NCBI GenBank assembly: GCA_002270565.1
Contig: NQMI01000101.1
Span: forward strand, 1 to 64,000
From: Stenocarpella maydis
Taxonomy: Eukaryota; Ascomycota; Sordariomycetes; Diaporthales; Diaporthaceae
Direction: 5' to 3'
DNA length: 64,000 bases
Shown in pieces: positions 11,326-21,382 of the stretch (its first letter is position 1; each line of letters starts with the position of its first letter). A program made the translations under genes and the position numbers. The notes beneath the pieces were generated by a model. That model saw only the letters and a list, made by a program, of their open reading frames with translations, made no database searches and was not told where the DNA came from.

Positions 11326-13797
11326 CTTGGCTAGGCTTGTTGGATGTCGGCCGGCGACGGACTGATTACAAAGTATAGTGAAAGTGGTTGGTGGTTGAAG
11401 AGAGAGAGAAAGACAGGACTTGGGTCTGGACAAGAGTATGGCAGAATAGAATGGAGATGATGTGAGGACAGGAACCAGGAGCTAAAAGAGAAAGCGGTAT
11501 TTGTATACTGGCCTGGTGGGCATGAGATGCCACGCCATGTCACCTCGTCCAAGCAATCCATCTCAGACTCGGGATGAAGATCCCGTGGAACTCGAGACCA
11601 GACTTCCCCGTCACCTGGGCAGCATGGGGAGGGGGAGGTACCTGTCGCCCATCATACGAGGGCTCGAGACATGGCATCTCCGGCAGCATATTACTCGATA
11701 GCTGGCGTACTGTGCCGGGATGGTGTAGCACGGTACATGATAGGCACTAGGAAAGGCTTAGCAAAGGGCGCGCGGCGCCACTCGAGACTCTGGCAAGTGG
11801 GCAGCCAAACAGGTCCATGGGGGCTCAGCATGGCACAGAACGGCAGTGCGTGTCAGGGCTGGAGACGTCGAAGCTGGCCAAGCAGCCGGGATGATGACAT
11901 GTGGCGTTGGTGTACTATACACAGTACTATGTACGGAGTATTCGCCTATGCCCCAGCAGCCGCCCACGTATTCCGGCCTCGTGGGCAGCCGGTCTCGCGG
12001 GGATCTCGTCGACAAGGGGCGCCCACAGCACAGCAAGCGGCAGTCGAGTGTTTGCGTGTGCATGTTGCAGTCGATGACCCGCCCCCATCCTGCCCCCGGA
12101 GTTCTCCACCGAACAGACTATGTTCCCTTCGTACGGAGTGCGGCACGGAGTGGGCACGACAGCAAGGCTTGGGGCTGTTTCCAGTGCGGTGGGGAGCAGG
12201 CGGTTTGGATGGATGGTGTAAAGTGGGCACGCAGGCATGGTGGTCATGGTGAAACGCGAGTTGTGACGGCTTGTACCTGATCAGCCTCAAGGGCGCCCAG
12301 CCGCAGCGGCTGCTCACGAGGAAACCCACCTGCCGCGTATCTCCTCAGGCAGTCAGGCTGCTCTACCGAGGTGCTGTGCACAGGTCCTGCAAACCAAACA
12401 GGCATACCTTGGAGCAGACACGGGATGGAAAAAGCTTGGCGATGCACTCAATCTTGGCCGGGAGTTGGAGTGGACCACGATCCCACCGCAGGGGCTTGGC
12501 GTGCGAGGAAGATCAGACACCCTAAGAAGCCCCTCCCGTCCATTCCGTGTTTCTGCTGTGGTCTGGCCCAGCTGGCGACGCCGTTACGTGTATTCTTTCT
12601 CTCGGGTGCACGCTTCTTTCATCCAGCCCGGTCCAAACCGTTCGTCCAAACAATCCCCACCGGCTGCTGCTTCTAAGAATAACTCCCTCCCTCTCTCTCT
12701 ACACTACTAGTCGCACAAGGAGAGGCACCAGCCAGCAGCCAGCGGCTTCAACTTGTCTCCCAGACCGTACATGGCACGGTGACACCGTCTGGGGCACGTC
12801 GGAACTTCAGCATCAAAAACAAGGAAAGAAAAGAAAACAACCCGGTACAGCCAAGTCGATCCATACATCTGCCGTATCTGCTCAGTGGGGATCTCGCGCC
12901 TTGTCACTGCTCGATCGACCGCCAATCTTGGTTTCAAGATGCAAAGAAGCGCCAGCAGCAGCAGCAATGCCAGCGATCAGCATGTGAACCCCTTCACGGT
13001 ACTGCTTGCACAAATCTGCCTCACCGTCTCGTCATGGACAGGGACCGACCCAAGAGTCGGTAGGCCCAGATAGCAGCCTCTGCATCGCCGTCGTCTCAGT
13101 CTGGGAGTCTCTAGTGCCAAGATGCCACACTCCCAACCACTGCAAGACAAGACGGATCTTGTCGATCCCGAAGCCACTCCCAAGACCCCTGAGGGGTACG
13201 CGCCAGGCTCGAGTCAGTTCCAGGGCAGCATGCATCACGGTGTGTTTGAGCGACTTGGCCTTGCCATCTCATACAATCCGAGTCCACCTCAGCTCAACAG
13301 TCACTTGGACTCCTTCCCATTCCACAGTCTGCCGGGCCATGTCTCTTGCCCAGCCTCTGTCCAAGTGCTACAGATGCCTACAGCTGCCCAGGCGCTGCGC
13401 AGATGCTGACTTGCCCACGGGGGTGATGAGAATCAACAGCTTCCGTACCACGTCATCTCGTATCTTGACACCTGCGCCATGTTTCCAGGCGCGGTCGCTA
13501 ACATTGGCCGAGCGGCGGCTCCCTGAAGATCCGGGTCGATGCACATCTATGCGCCATCATTATGGGAACGAGCACAACATGGTGCTGGTATTCAAATACT
13601 TAAAAGATCCCAGGTGCTATGGTCAACGCCGGCTTGCTATGGGACATACCATCGACAAATTGCCATGGGCGACTACCTCGAACAAGGACAACGACATTTA
13701 CGGCCTGGGTTGAATACCCATTAACTTCGAACCCAACAACATTCGAGTTCTCGGAGGATCTCTTGCCTGCTTCAAGACCACGAGGTCGCCGCGCTAT
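11326..13797. other. Intergenic, no supported gene beyond the promoter above
   Basis: About 2.5 kb. Frames at 11671-12252 (+), 11758-12063 (-) and 13006-13713 (+) are long but of random-like composition, overlap one another and have no matching splice structure, so I left them out. A short GCAGCAGCAG run lies near 12953-12965. Confidence 0.55.
11498..11507 (-). promoter_or_regulatory. TATA-like element for the small secreted protein gene
   Basis: On the minus strand TATACAAATA lies about 175 bp upstream of the ATG at 11325, and CT-rich sequence lies between. Position and sequence suit a fungal core promoter, but this is sequence resemblance only. Confidence 0.35.
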
Positions 13798-15044
13798 CTA
13801 AGGGCAGATAGCATTGACGGCGTCGTTGATGTACTTCTGGTTCGACTCGGCCCCCAGATACTGGGTGGTCATCTCCTCCAGCTTCTTCATCATGGTGTAA
13901 TCCTCGAGTCCAATCTCCTGTGAACCGAGGTGTGGGTTAAACCGGATGTACTCCATCTTCGAGTACTTGCTCCGGGTCTTGAGCAGGGCCGAATGCCTCG
14001 AGAAGTCCTTGCCCCTGGCGCTGGCGTTGGTCGCGAAGCTCATGACATCCTTGACCGTCCCAAGGAGCTGCGACGCAGGGGCAAAACCGCCGCCGCCGCC
14101 GCCGGGCCGCACGTAGCCCGTCCCGAGGCTGATGAGGCACGACACGTCCGGCTCGTCCTCGCTGGGCCCCACGAGCTCGAAGCGGTTGTACCACACCTGG
14201 TCTATCGGGCTGTTGTTCAGCAGGCCGCCGTCCCAGAACCTCAGCGGTCGATGACCCGGCGCTTTCCATTCAACCGCGGGGAAGAAGGTTGGCGCGCTGA
14301 CGTTGCGAGCGCCGCAGTTTCGATGGTGATTCTGCGGCGCCCTATTGCTCTTGACAGGGCTTGGGAGCCGCCGAGACACAAGGCTGATATGATTTCATGA
14401 GCACTGTCTCAACCTGGTCCTGAGCCGTAGTTGGAGGCCTAAGGTTTTGTATCGTTAGAAAGTCCGCATTGAGCAAAGTTTTTTTTTTTTTTTTTGTTGG
14501 GGGGGGGGGCGTATGCAGGCGCTTGATAGTAGTTCGGCACTCACATCCCACCAGCCGCCTTATGGAACAGAGGCGCCTTTCCCTTCTTCTCCCTGTCATT
14601 ATCATCAAGCCCAAACCTCCCCACGACGTCGTCGATAGCCTTGCGCAACGGCTCGACGGCAAAGCGAGTGTTTTGAACCAGTAACTTCCCGTTATTGATG
14701 TAGGACGCGCCCGGGAGCCAGCTGATGTTCCATCCCCACATCTTGGGGCTGAAGACCTGCTCGGCGATCCTGTAGTACTCCTCGCACGCCTGCTCGGCGC
14801 TCATCCGCAGCCTGAACAGCATGATGCCGATTATGCCACCGGTGCTGGTCCCGGCCGCCAGCTCGAAGAAGTCGACAGGGAGGCAGGGCTCGTCCGTCCC
14901 CAGCTTGGCCTGTACCCTCCTCATGATCTCCCTGAGGATGACGAGCGAAGCGATTCCTCGGACGCCGCCACCGTCGAGGGCGAGCAGGCGCACACCATTT
15001 GGGTGCTTCCTGGATGGCAGTTGAGACGGGAGCGACATGATCAA
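13798..15044 (-). CDS. Patatin-like phospholipase, central region possibly frame-disrupted
   Basis: Exon 1 (15044-14545) carries the patatin N-terminal half: LLALDGGGVRG (oxyanion DGGGxRG) and the nucleophile elbow AAGTSTGGIIGIML (GxSxG). Exon 2 (about 14383-13798) carries SAPTFFPAVEW and FWDGGLLNNSPIDQV, where DGG holds the catalytic Asp of the Ser-Asp dyad. A 161-nt intron from GTGAGT (14544) to ATATCAG (14384) keeps the frame open over about 361 aa. A stronger-looking acceptor (branch CTAAC, CTTAG at 14439) instead leads into another frame with a patatin-like segment (VLMKSYQ) that soon hits a stop. A third frame holds ITIETAALATSA, which looks like the family's 'IWEAALATSA' block. The conserved middle is therefore split over three frames. 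Expected role: acyl hydrolase on membrane lipids. Confidence 0.65.
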
Positions 15045-15162
15045 AGAGCCCGGCGTAGTATTGCTGAAAATGATGCTGTGGCCCTCGTAATCTATAACAG
15101 GAGTTTCGATTCTAAGATGCAGGACCTCGGCCGGAATGAACTCAGATATTCTTTACGCTGAA

Positions 15163-15181
15163 TATATATATATATATATAT
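15163..15181. repeat. (TA)n microsatellite
   Basis: Nine or so uninterrupted TA units lie just upstream of the patatin gene start. Confidence 0.85.
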
Positions 15182-15291
15182 TCCCAGGGCCGCAGTCAAA
15201 ACCCTGCAAAGAAGACCGAATCGTAATTCAGCTCAGTTCAGCCAGCCCACCTGCCCAGGTGGGCAGGGCTTAAGCCCAAGAGTTTGCTTAC

Positions 15292-15388
15292 TGCCAGCTG
15301 AAACAAGTGTAAGCGGCTCAAAGAAGTATAACCAGCTGCAATAGTAGAACTAGCTGAAAAGAAGTGGAACCGGCTGAAAGCAAGGCGG
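15292..15388. repeat. Degenerate 18-20-bp tandem repeat
   Basis: Five consecutive units begin with a version of C-C/G-A/G-GCTGAAA and end in GAAGT-A/G-GAA or similar: ccagctgaaacaagtgtaag, cggctcaaagaagtataa, ccagctgcaatagtagaa, ctagctgaaaagaagtggaa, ccggctgaaagcaaggcgg. Divergence between units suggests an old array. Confidence 0.55.
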
Positions 15389-16171
15389 CAGCCATCATGT
15401 GCTTTTACGCCGAAATTGTTATCCGAGCGCATCGAAATGAGGCGCGAGAGGCGGGTAGCTAAACAAAAGAGAAGCACTTGGTATGTCATCAACCATCGTA
15501 ACAAGCTGAAGTGATTTTAGTGTTAAGGTCCGCAGGGAAACGCCCATTCTTATTGGTGTATTCTGTAATGCAATTATATGGCTTGAGTGCGGTGTGTCCG
15601 ATGAAATAGTTACCAGTAATGATCTTGATAGTGTATCAAGGATGCTCAGCGACAAATAATTTGCTGTCCTAGGACTTTAGAGCCCCTTTCCTGGCAAACC
15701 TGTTGGGGATAAATTAGCACATTCCGCAGTATAAATGCTCAAGTATGGTTTTATTTTTATATCTTTTCAATTCTTAAAAATAGGCTTGACATGAGAAGAC
15801 TTGGTCTCTGAAAAAAAGCTCTCAAGGACAGCGTTGCTTCTAGATAGACATAGGAGCCTCAGTTCCATCTCCGTGCTGGATCCAAACCTCCTGCTAATTA
15901 ATGTACGCATACCCAGCCTTTTAGGTTTGACCGCCTAGTATAATAGGTGTTTAAAATAGGGGTCTGCTTAGGTGAGTTTGCACCAAATCGCCCTGCGCCG
16001 AATCAAGAGGGGAGGGGGGCGCGCCGGAACTGGGCCGGGGACCATGCCGCCTGAAGCTTTAATTGGGTATCACAGCCATGTTTATAGATTGGATGAGGTG
16101 ATATCAGAGTTAAAGGCCCTTTTGAGCTGACGAATAAGTGTAAAACCTCAAGGAATCTGGATGACGAGGGA

Positions 16172-17586
16172 CTACCTCATCGCTGCTTCCCTCTCCCTAG
16201 CCCTTCTCTGCAACATTCCTCGATGAACATCACTCCGGGAATCCCCAAGCATCTCATCCTCTCGGGCCTTGACAAGCTCCATACCATCCAATAAATCCAA
16301 AACCTCACCCCTGCCAATGAGGGACAATGGGACGAGGAACACCGTCCACTCGCCGTGCTTGATCTCTTCCAGAGCCGCCGCAGTCCAGTCCCCGCTGCTG
16401 TGATACGATTTCTTCGCGCAGTAGAACGCTCGGCTGGGCAGCGGCTTGACGATCCGGTGGTTCTGGTTGCTGGTAAACTTGATATCAACGCCTCTTCACC
16501 GCTTATGATAAGCCAGGACCCAACAACCAATAGTTGACAGGCAGGATATTGGAATTGAACGAATAATTCCTGTTTCAGAATCTGGTGGCGAATGAGTGTT
16601 TCGGTACGTCCGGCGCCATCACTTGGTATTGCGATGTTGGAGTTCCACCAGTGCAGTTCGACCACCAACACCAAATCTCACGCGCCCATCACGACCTTGG
16701 AAAAAGAGTCGCCCGCCCCCTTCTCCCTCAGCCACGCCTCCAGAGCCGCCATGTCACCCCTGTTCTTCCTTGTGCCGTGCTTGGCGCCGAGGTCATCTGT
16801 GATCTCACTCATGCCCGCGAACTTCCTCCCCGCCGGCCCGCACTCCTCGCGGAACCTCTCGCTGACCTTCTTCTGGTGGCTGGGGATGTCGCCCCAGCTC
16901 TCGTTCTTGATGGCGTTCATGTACCCGTCAATGTTCGCCGAGCTCCCCTCCAGGCACAGCACGCCGGGCTTGCCGGCGAGGACGAAGCCCGTCAGGTTGT
17001 ACTCGGTCGTGTACGAGACCAGGTCCTTGCGTTTCTCTCGCGTCGACAGCGACGGGAAGTAGAACCACACTCGCACCAAGGGGCCCATGTCTTGTTCGGG
17101 CTGCGAGGGCCCTCTCCGTCGTGACTGTGATGCGTCGCGAAGGTACCTGGGGGCCTTTTCTGAGATGTAGTCGAACGCGCCGAGGACGTCACCCACGGGT
17201 ATGCCGCTGCCCAGCTCCGAGATTTCTGACCGCGACATCCACACTGGCTGTCTCAACGAGTATGTGAGCGGCGGAGGCTCCACTGGGTCCGCGTCTGTCG
17301 ATGTCAAAGGCACAGTAATGCTTATTTGTATCTCTGGCGACAGCGCCTCAGAGCCTTCCACATCCAGAGGGATTGTCGTGTCGAAGCTGAACCTGGGTGG
17401 GAGGTTGCCGCTTCCATCCAGCGGTTCCGAAGACTCGCACCACAGACGGACCCTGCCGACCATCTCGTCTGTGGTTGGATCTGGAGTTCCTGTTGGTGAT
17501 GGGTACATGGCCTGGATCAACTCGACCATCGAGAGTTGAGCTTCGAGCAGGTCCCGCGGCAGGGTCACGCCCTCAGCTCCAACCAT
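16172..17586 (-). CDS. RWD-domain / DUF1115 (RWDD2-like) protein with C-terminal extension
   Basis: Exon 1 (17586-16682) encodes an N-terminal RWD-type domain (LEAQLSMVELIQAMYP at about residues 14-29) and the DUF1115/RWDD2 C-terminal domain. The latter has the conserved LTGFVLAGKPGVLCLEG and ends with DMAALEAWLREKGAGDSFSKVVMGA. The frame then meets TGA, but that stop lies inside GTGAGA, a donor at 16681. Splicing to the acceptor GGTGAAG (16494) gives GVDIKFTSNQNHRIVKPLP and about 100 further residues ending REREAAMR, TAG at 16172. The phase fits exactly and the total is 408 aa. The extension is charged and helical. RWDD2-type proteins are poorly characterised and no enzymatic activity is known to me. 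Without the intron the protein would be 302 aa. Confidence 0.75.
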
Positions 17587-18520
17587 CTCGTTTGATGCAC
17601 CTGAAAACTCCTTGTTCTATTCAGGATATTTTCCCAATGCCATATTGTTACAGCGGATTCGATGCTTCTCACTGACCTACCGGGCAGGCCTTGACCGCTG
17701 CGTCCTGCTTCAGGATATGAGATGAGCCAAAAGTTCTGAAGCTAAACCACGCATCTCCAGGAGCCAGGATAGCAGGTCCATGGCAGTCGGCAGGAGACAA
17801 GTGGAAGTGGAGCAAGCATGGGACTCACATTTACGATAACCAATCCAAGACGGTACTGGGAGCGTCAATGGTCTGACATCTACGCGTGGTTCCAATCTGT
17901 TGAGCATTTTTTCGAGCAGTCGACCGTTCGTTGTGTAGATATTGCCCAAAAATTCTGCAGGGTTTAACCCTTGAAGCTCTGTGAAGACTCCGACATGATA
18001 GGGTAAGTAGATAACTAGGTAGGTAGATAGCAAGCCTGACATTGACCTGCTGCCGTTCCCGTAATCTAAGGGACACTGGGAGATGGAAATATAACGGCGG
18101 ATGGATCGACGGGCACGGCTGAAAATTATTACTTAGAGGACACAAGACAGAACAGAATGTGACCAAGCGGGTAATTAAGGCCGCAAATTGTGAACTTGAA
18201 CTCTCCAAAATCCATGCCATGTGTAGACAGCGCAATTCTCCCTCTGGAGAATAAGCCTGGAGAGCGTTTTAGGCAGAATGTCCGTTATTAGCTCTAGGAG
18301 CTTTTCATGGCAAATAGCAGTCAACCTGCTGGCCAGAAAAGCACCATGTTTCGGAGGCGACCCCTGTTCATGAGACTGGTCAATGTAAGGAAGCACTGGA
18401 GTATTTCAAACGGCCAACTGTATGTATCGATTGAGATCCTGAATTCCTCCCTATTTCATTTGCAGTCGTTTATAATACAAAATAGTCTCCACTTCGCCTC
18501 GCATTCCCAGGGCAGTTTCC
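17587..18520. other. Intergenic, no gene seen
   Basis: Relatively AT-rich sequence between the RWD gene start and the 3' end of the SLC6-like gene. Short frames only, with no protein-like composition. Confidence 0.6.
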
Positions 18521-20557
18521 TCAGACAGCAGCTGTCTCCTTGTTCACTTCGCTAGTGACATTATCTTCAGGCATTTCCTCAGGCGGCTGGTTCGCCCGAG
18601 TCACTTTTAACTCTTCGTGTCTTCGGTCCAGAGGTATGAACACGTCATAGTACCTCGGCATCACGACACCCAGCAAGATGAGCAGTAGTCCAAGGTGTGT
18701 CAGGATGAAGCCTGCAATCATCATCGGGTCGTATCGCAGGGTGTAGAACTCTGGGTACGCGAAGCTGAATATGATGCATAGCACCGGGCTGCTAATATAT
18801 CGGAGCAGTACAGGCCAGAACCTAGGTATCTTCCAGTTCTTGCCGCGCCCGACCTCGAGGTTGAGGTCACGCCGGAGTTGGTTGCCCTGTGATGAACTTA
18901 GCACGCTGATATCCAAGCAAACAGCCAAACACCTGGAACTTACCGAATAGAATGCCAGGTACCAGAACCGGCTTGACCAATTGTTGGCTTTCCAAAAGCG
19001 AGCGGCGGCAGAGTCCGGGGTTTTTGCAATCACCACTGCCACGAGGGAGCAGAAAACGTAGAGTCCAAACCCGGCGCAAGCTCCAGCCGCCGGGTTACCA
19101 GCGCCGTGCGCAACTGAGACGCCGGCGATCTGCCCTCCTATGTATCCCACGTTGTAAAGAAGGAAAGCGGGCAGGCCTGTCTGGGACACGACGTCCTGCC
19201 AACGGTACACGGTGGTTGCGCTCACGACCTCTGACCAGACCACAAAAATCAAGCCGATGTTGTTCACCCACCGGTCGACCCCATCAAGGAGGTAGAAGCC
19301 GAACTCGGTGCAATAGGGCAGGCACATGAGGAACGACATGAGCGTCAGCGCGGTGACGACGACGGGCCTCGACACCTTGACCAGTCCCGAGTCACAGACG
19401 AGCGTTGCCACGACATCCAGCATGACAAAAGCCGAGCTGAAGCCCAGGACTATGAGCGTGAAAAAGAGCAAGACGGCCCAGAAGTTTGCGCCTGGCATCT
19501 GGATGACGGCCTCTGGCAGCGTCAGGAAGCCCACGACAAAAGCCCCCAGCCGCTCGCCTGGCTCGGGCCAAAGCTCGAGGAAGCCAGCCACGCCGAAGAT
19601 GGCAAAGGCGGCAAAATTCTCGAAGAGGACGTTGCTGCTGCATATCAACACGGCATCCATGACCGCGTTTGAATACTTGGCGTTGTATGAAGCGTACGAG
19701 GTAAAGTAGCCAAAACCGATGCCGGTGGAAAAGAAGACCTGCCCGACGGCAGTCTGCCACACTGTCCCTGACGCAAGCTGGTCTCCCCTCCATGTGGCCC
19801 AGAGCAGCCTTATTCCAGCGCCAGCGTTGGGAAGAGATACTGCACGGCCGACGAAGATGACGGTGGTGACAATAGGCAAGCCCATGGTGAAGTAGACAAC
19901 ACGGCCTGTCATGCCGACGCCGCGGGCGATGGAGATCCATATCAGGAACCAGACGAAGACGCTCCAGCCGACTGTCTCGCCCAGCAGACGGATCCCTTTG
20001 TACTCGGTATACGCCGAGACTTCGGCATTGCCGGCCGTCAGGTTGCCCGGGACGGGGTCCGGGTTGGCGATGACCGTGCCCATATAAAAGTCGGGCACCT
20101 GGCCCTCCCACGGCAGGGGGCTGGTGAAGGAATGGCGGAAGTAGGTCATGATCCAGGCCAGGTTGACCGTGAAGTACTGCACGACGATGAAGCTGACAAA
20201 CACGGGGCCCATTCCAACACCCTTCAGCCTCCTGTCGATGTTGTTGAAGGCGATGACCGTCCCACCTCGGTACGCCTGGCCGATAGAGACCTCGAGGACG
20301 AGAGCCGGGATGGCGATCAGGAAGACGGCGATGAGGTACGGGATGAACCATTGCAGCCCGTAGTTGTTGTAGACCACCGAGGGGTATCGCAGCAGGTTTC
20401 CCTGGCCTGCGCAGCCGCCCATGGCAGCGAGCAGGAACGCCGCCCTCGATGGCCACTGATCCCGACCATCCTCAGACTTAGGGGGCGGCGGTGCAAGCCA
20501 GCCGCCGAGCCTCTTCAGCTGTCGGAGCCAGACCTTCGGGTATTGTACCAAGATCAT
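18521..20557 (-). CDS. SLC6-like sodium:neurotransmitter symporter family transporter
   Basis: Two exons (20557-18944 and 18886-18521) encode 659 aa. The 57-nt intron runs GTAAGT..TCACAG. The start chosen is the ATG at 20557; the frame is open to 20797 but the extra residues read as leader. After a short cytosolic N-terminus the TM1 signature AGQGNLLRYPSVVYNNYG (from about residue 50) matches the SLC6 'GxGNxxRFP' motif, including the unwound sodium- and substrate-binding region. About twelve hydrophobic segments follow, with N-glycosylation-type sites in the large extracellular loop between TM3 and TM4 (PVPGNLTAGN), as in the family. The tail is cytosolic and acidic. Fungal members are known by homology but their substrates are mostly unassigned; amino-acid uptake is a reasonable guess. 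Confidence 0.88.
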   Translation of the reverse strand: MILVQYPKVWLRQLKRLGGWLAPPPPKSEDGRDQWPSRAAFLLAAMGGCAGQGNLLRYPSVVYNNYGLQWFIPYLIAVFLIAIPALVLEVSIGQAYRGGTVIAFNNIDRRLKGVGMGPVFVSFIVVQYFTVNLAWIMTYFRHSFTSPLPWEGQVPDFYMGTVIANPDPVPGNLTAGNAEVSAYTEYKGIRLLGETVGWSVFVWFLIWISIARGVGMTGRVVYFTMGLPIVTTVIFVGRAVSLPNAGAGIRLLWATWRGDQLASGTVWQTAVGQVFFSTGIGFGYFTSYASYNAKYSNAVMDAVLICSSNVLFENFAAFAIFGVAGFLELWPEPGERLGAFVVGFLTLPEAVIQMPGANFWAVLLFFTLIVLGFSSAFVMLDVVATLVCDSGLVKVSRPVVVTALTLMSFLMCLPYCTEFGFYLLDGVDRWVNNIGLIFVVWSEVVSATTVYRWQDVVSQTGLPAFLLYNVGYIGGQIAGVSVAHGAGNPAAGACAGFGLYVFCSLVAVVIAKTPDSAAARFWKANNWSSRFWYLAFYSVSSRCLAVCLDISVLSSSQGNQLRRDLNLEVGRGKNWKIPRFWPVLLRYISSPVLCIIFSFAYPEFYTLRYDPMMIAGFILTHLGLLLILLGVVMPRYYDVFIPLDRRHEELKVTRANQPPEEMPEDNVTSEVNKETAAV

Positions 20558-21382
20558 GGCGGTGGCTGTAAATGGGACTGGAATGCGTGGGCGCCCACGG
20601 TCCCCACCATCCACACGGGGCACATTTTCTCTTATACCAACAGCCAAGAGATACACATGCGCATGCATATGCACATGCAGCAGAGAGGGAAAACCTGTAA
20701 GATTCCGGTTGCCCAATCGAGGGCAGATCGTACGTTCGCCCACGTAGGCCAAGTGCCCTAGGTGCCACAACCACAATCCCTTTGACTTGGCGTGCACCAG
20801 TCGCCAAGGCCGTCAGACGCAGCCGCGTACCCGGCCTCTGGTCTACCGAGCTATGCTCTTGTGGGGTTGGAGCTTGATCCCCAGGTCGAGACGCACTTAC
20901 TGGCTGGAGAGAAAACGCATGCTTCAACAGCTTGAGGAGTGTTGCAGCAAAATCCAGGGAAGCAAGCCGACTTCCGGGGTATGTGATCATTGACACAACC
21001 ATCACCTATCGGCCGTGATTCCTTTCCCAGGAAGACGACTTAGAAGGGCAATGTTCCCCTTGTTGTGCTGAGTCCAGTATGCTCCACATATTGGACGAAG
21101 ATACACCTGGCCACAGGCCTCAAGTGGGAAGAAGCTGGGCTCACTGAGGCCACGCAGATATGGGATCACGCCATCGAAAGCTTGCCGTGTGCCCGGCCTG
21201 TTCTCGCTCTGGGCCGGCCTGGGACTAAGCTCATCTGTAGTCAGTGCTCTCAGTACCAGTCTGGCGCGTTTTGCCTCGGGAAGATAGCAACCTTGGGGGT
21301 ACCGATATAATACTGTTGGTATTGCTCTACCGACCTGGCCTCCTCGAAGGAATTGCCCTCGTATCGAGACTGTATCGGATTC
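20558..21382. other. Intergenic, no gene seen
   Basis: Promoter side of the SLC6-like gene and 3' side of the CorA-like gene. A run of CATATGCACATGCA-type alternating sequence lies near 20650-20680. No supported open frame. Confidence 0.6.

Larger units (their letters stand above)
15045..16171. other. AT-rich intergenic region with short repeats
   Basis: This 1.1-kb stretch is visibly AT-richer than its surroundings. It contains a (TA)n microsatellite at about 15163-15181 and a degenerate 18-20-bp tandem repeat at about 15292-15388 (listed separately). No gene is seen. Confidence 0.6.

Noticed and set aside
11671..12252. 193-codon plus-strand frame
   Set aside because: Competes with several equally long frames in other phases; no coding signal.
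13006..13713. 235-codon plus-strand frame
   Set aside because: Composition typical of translated non-coding DNA (Ser/Arg/Cys-rich, no hydrophobic pattern) and no good start context.
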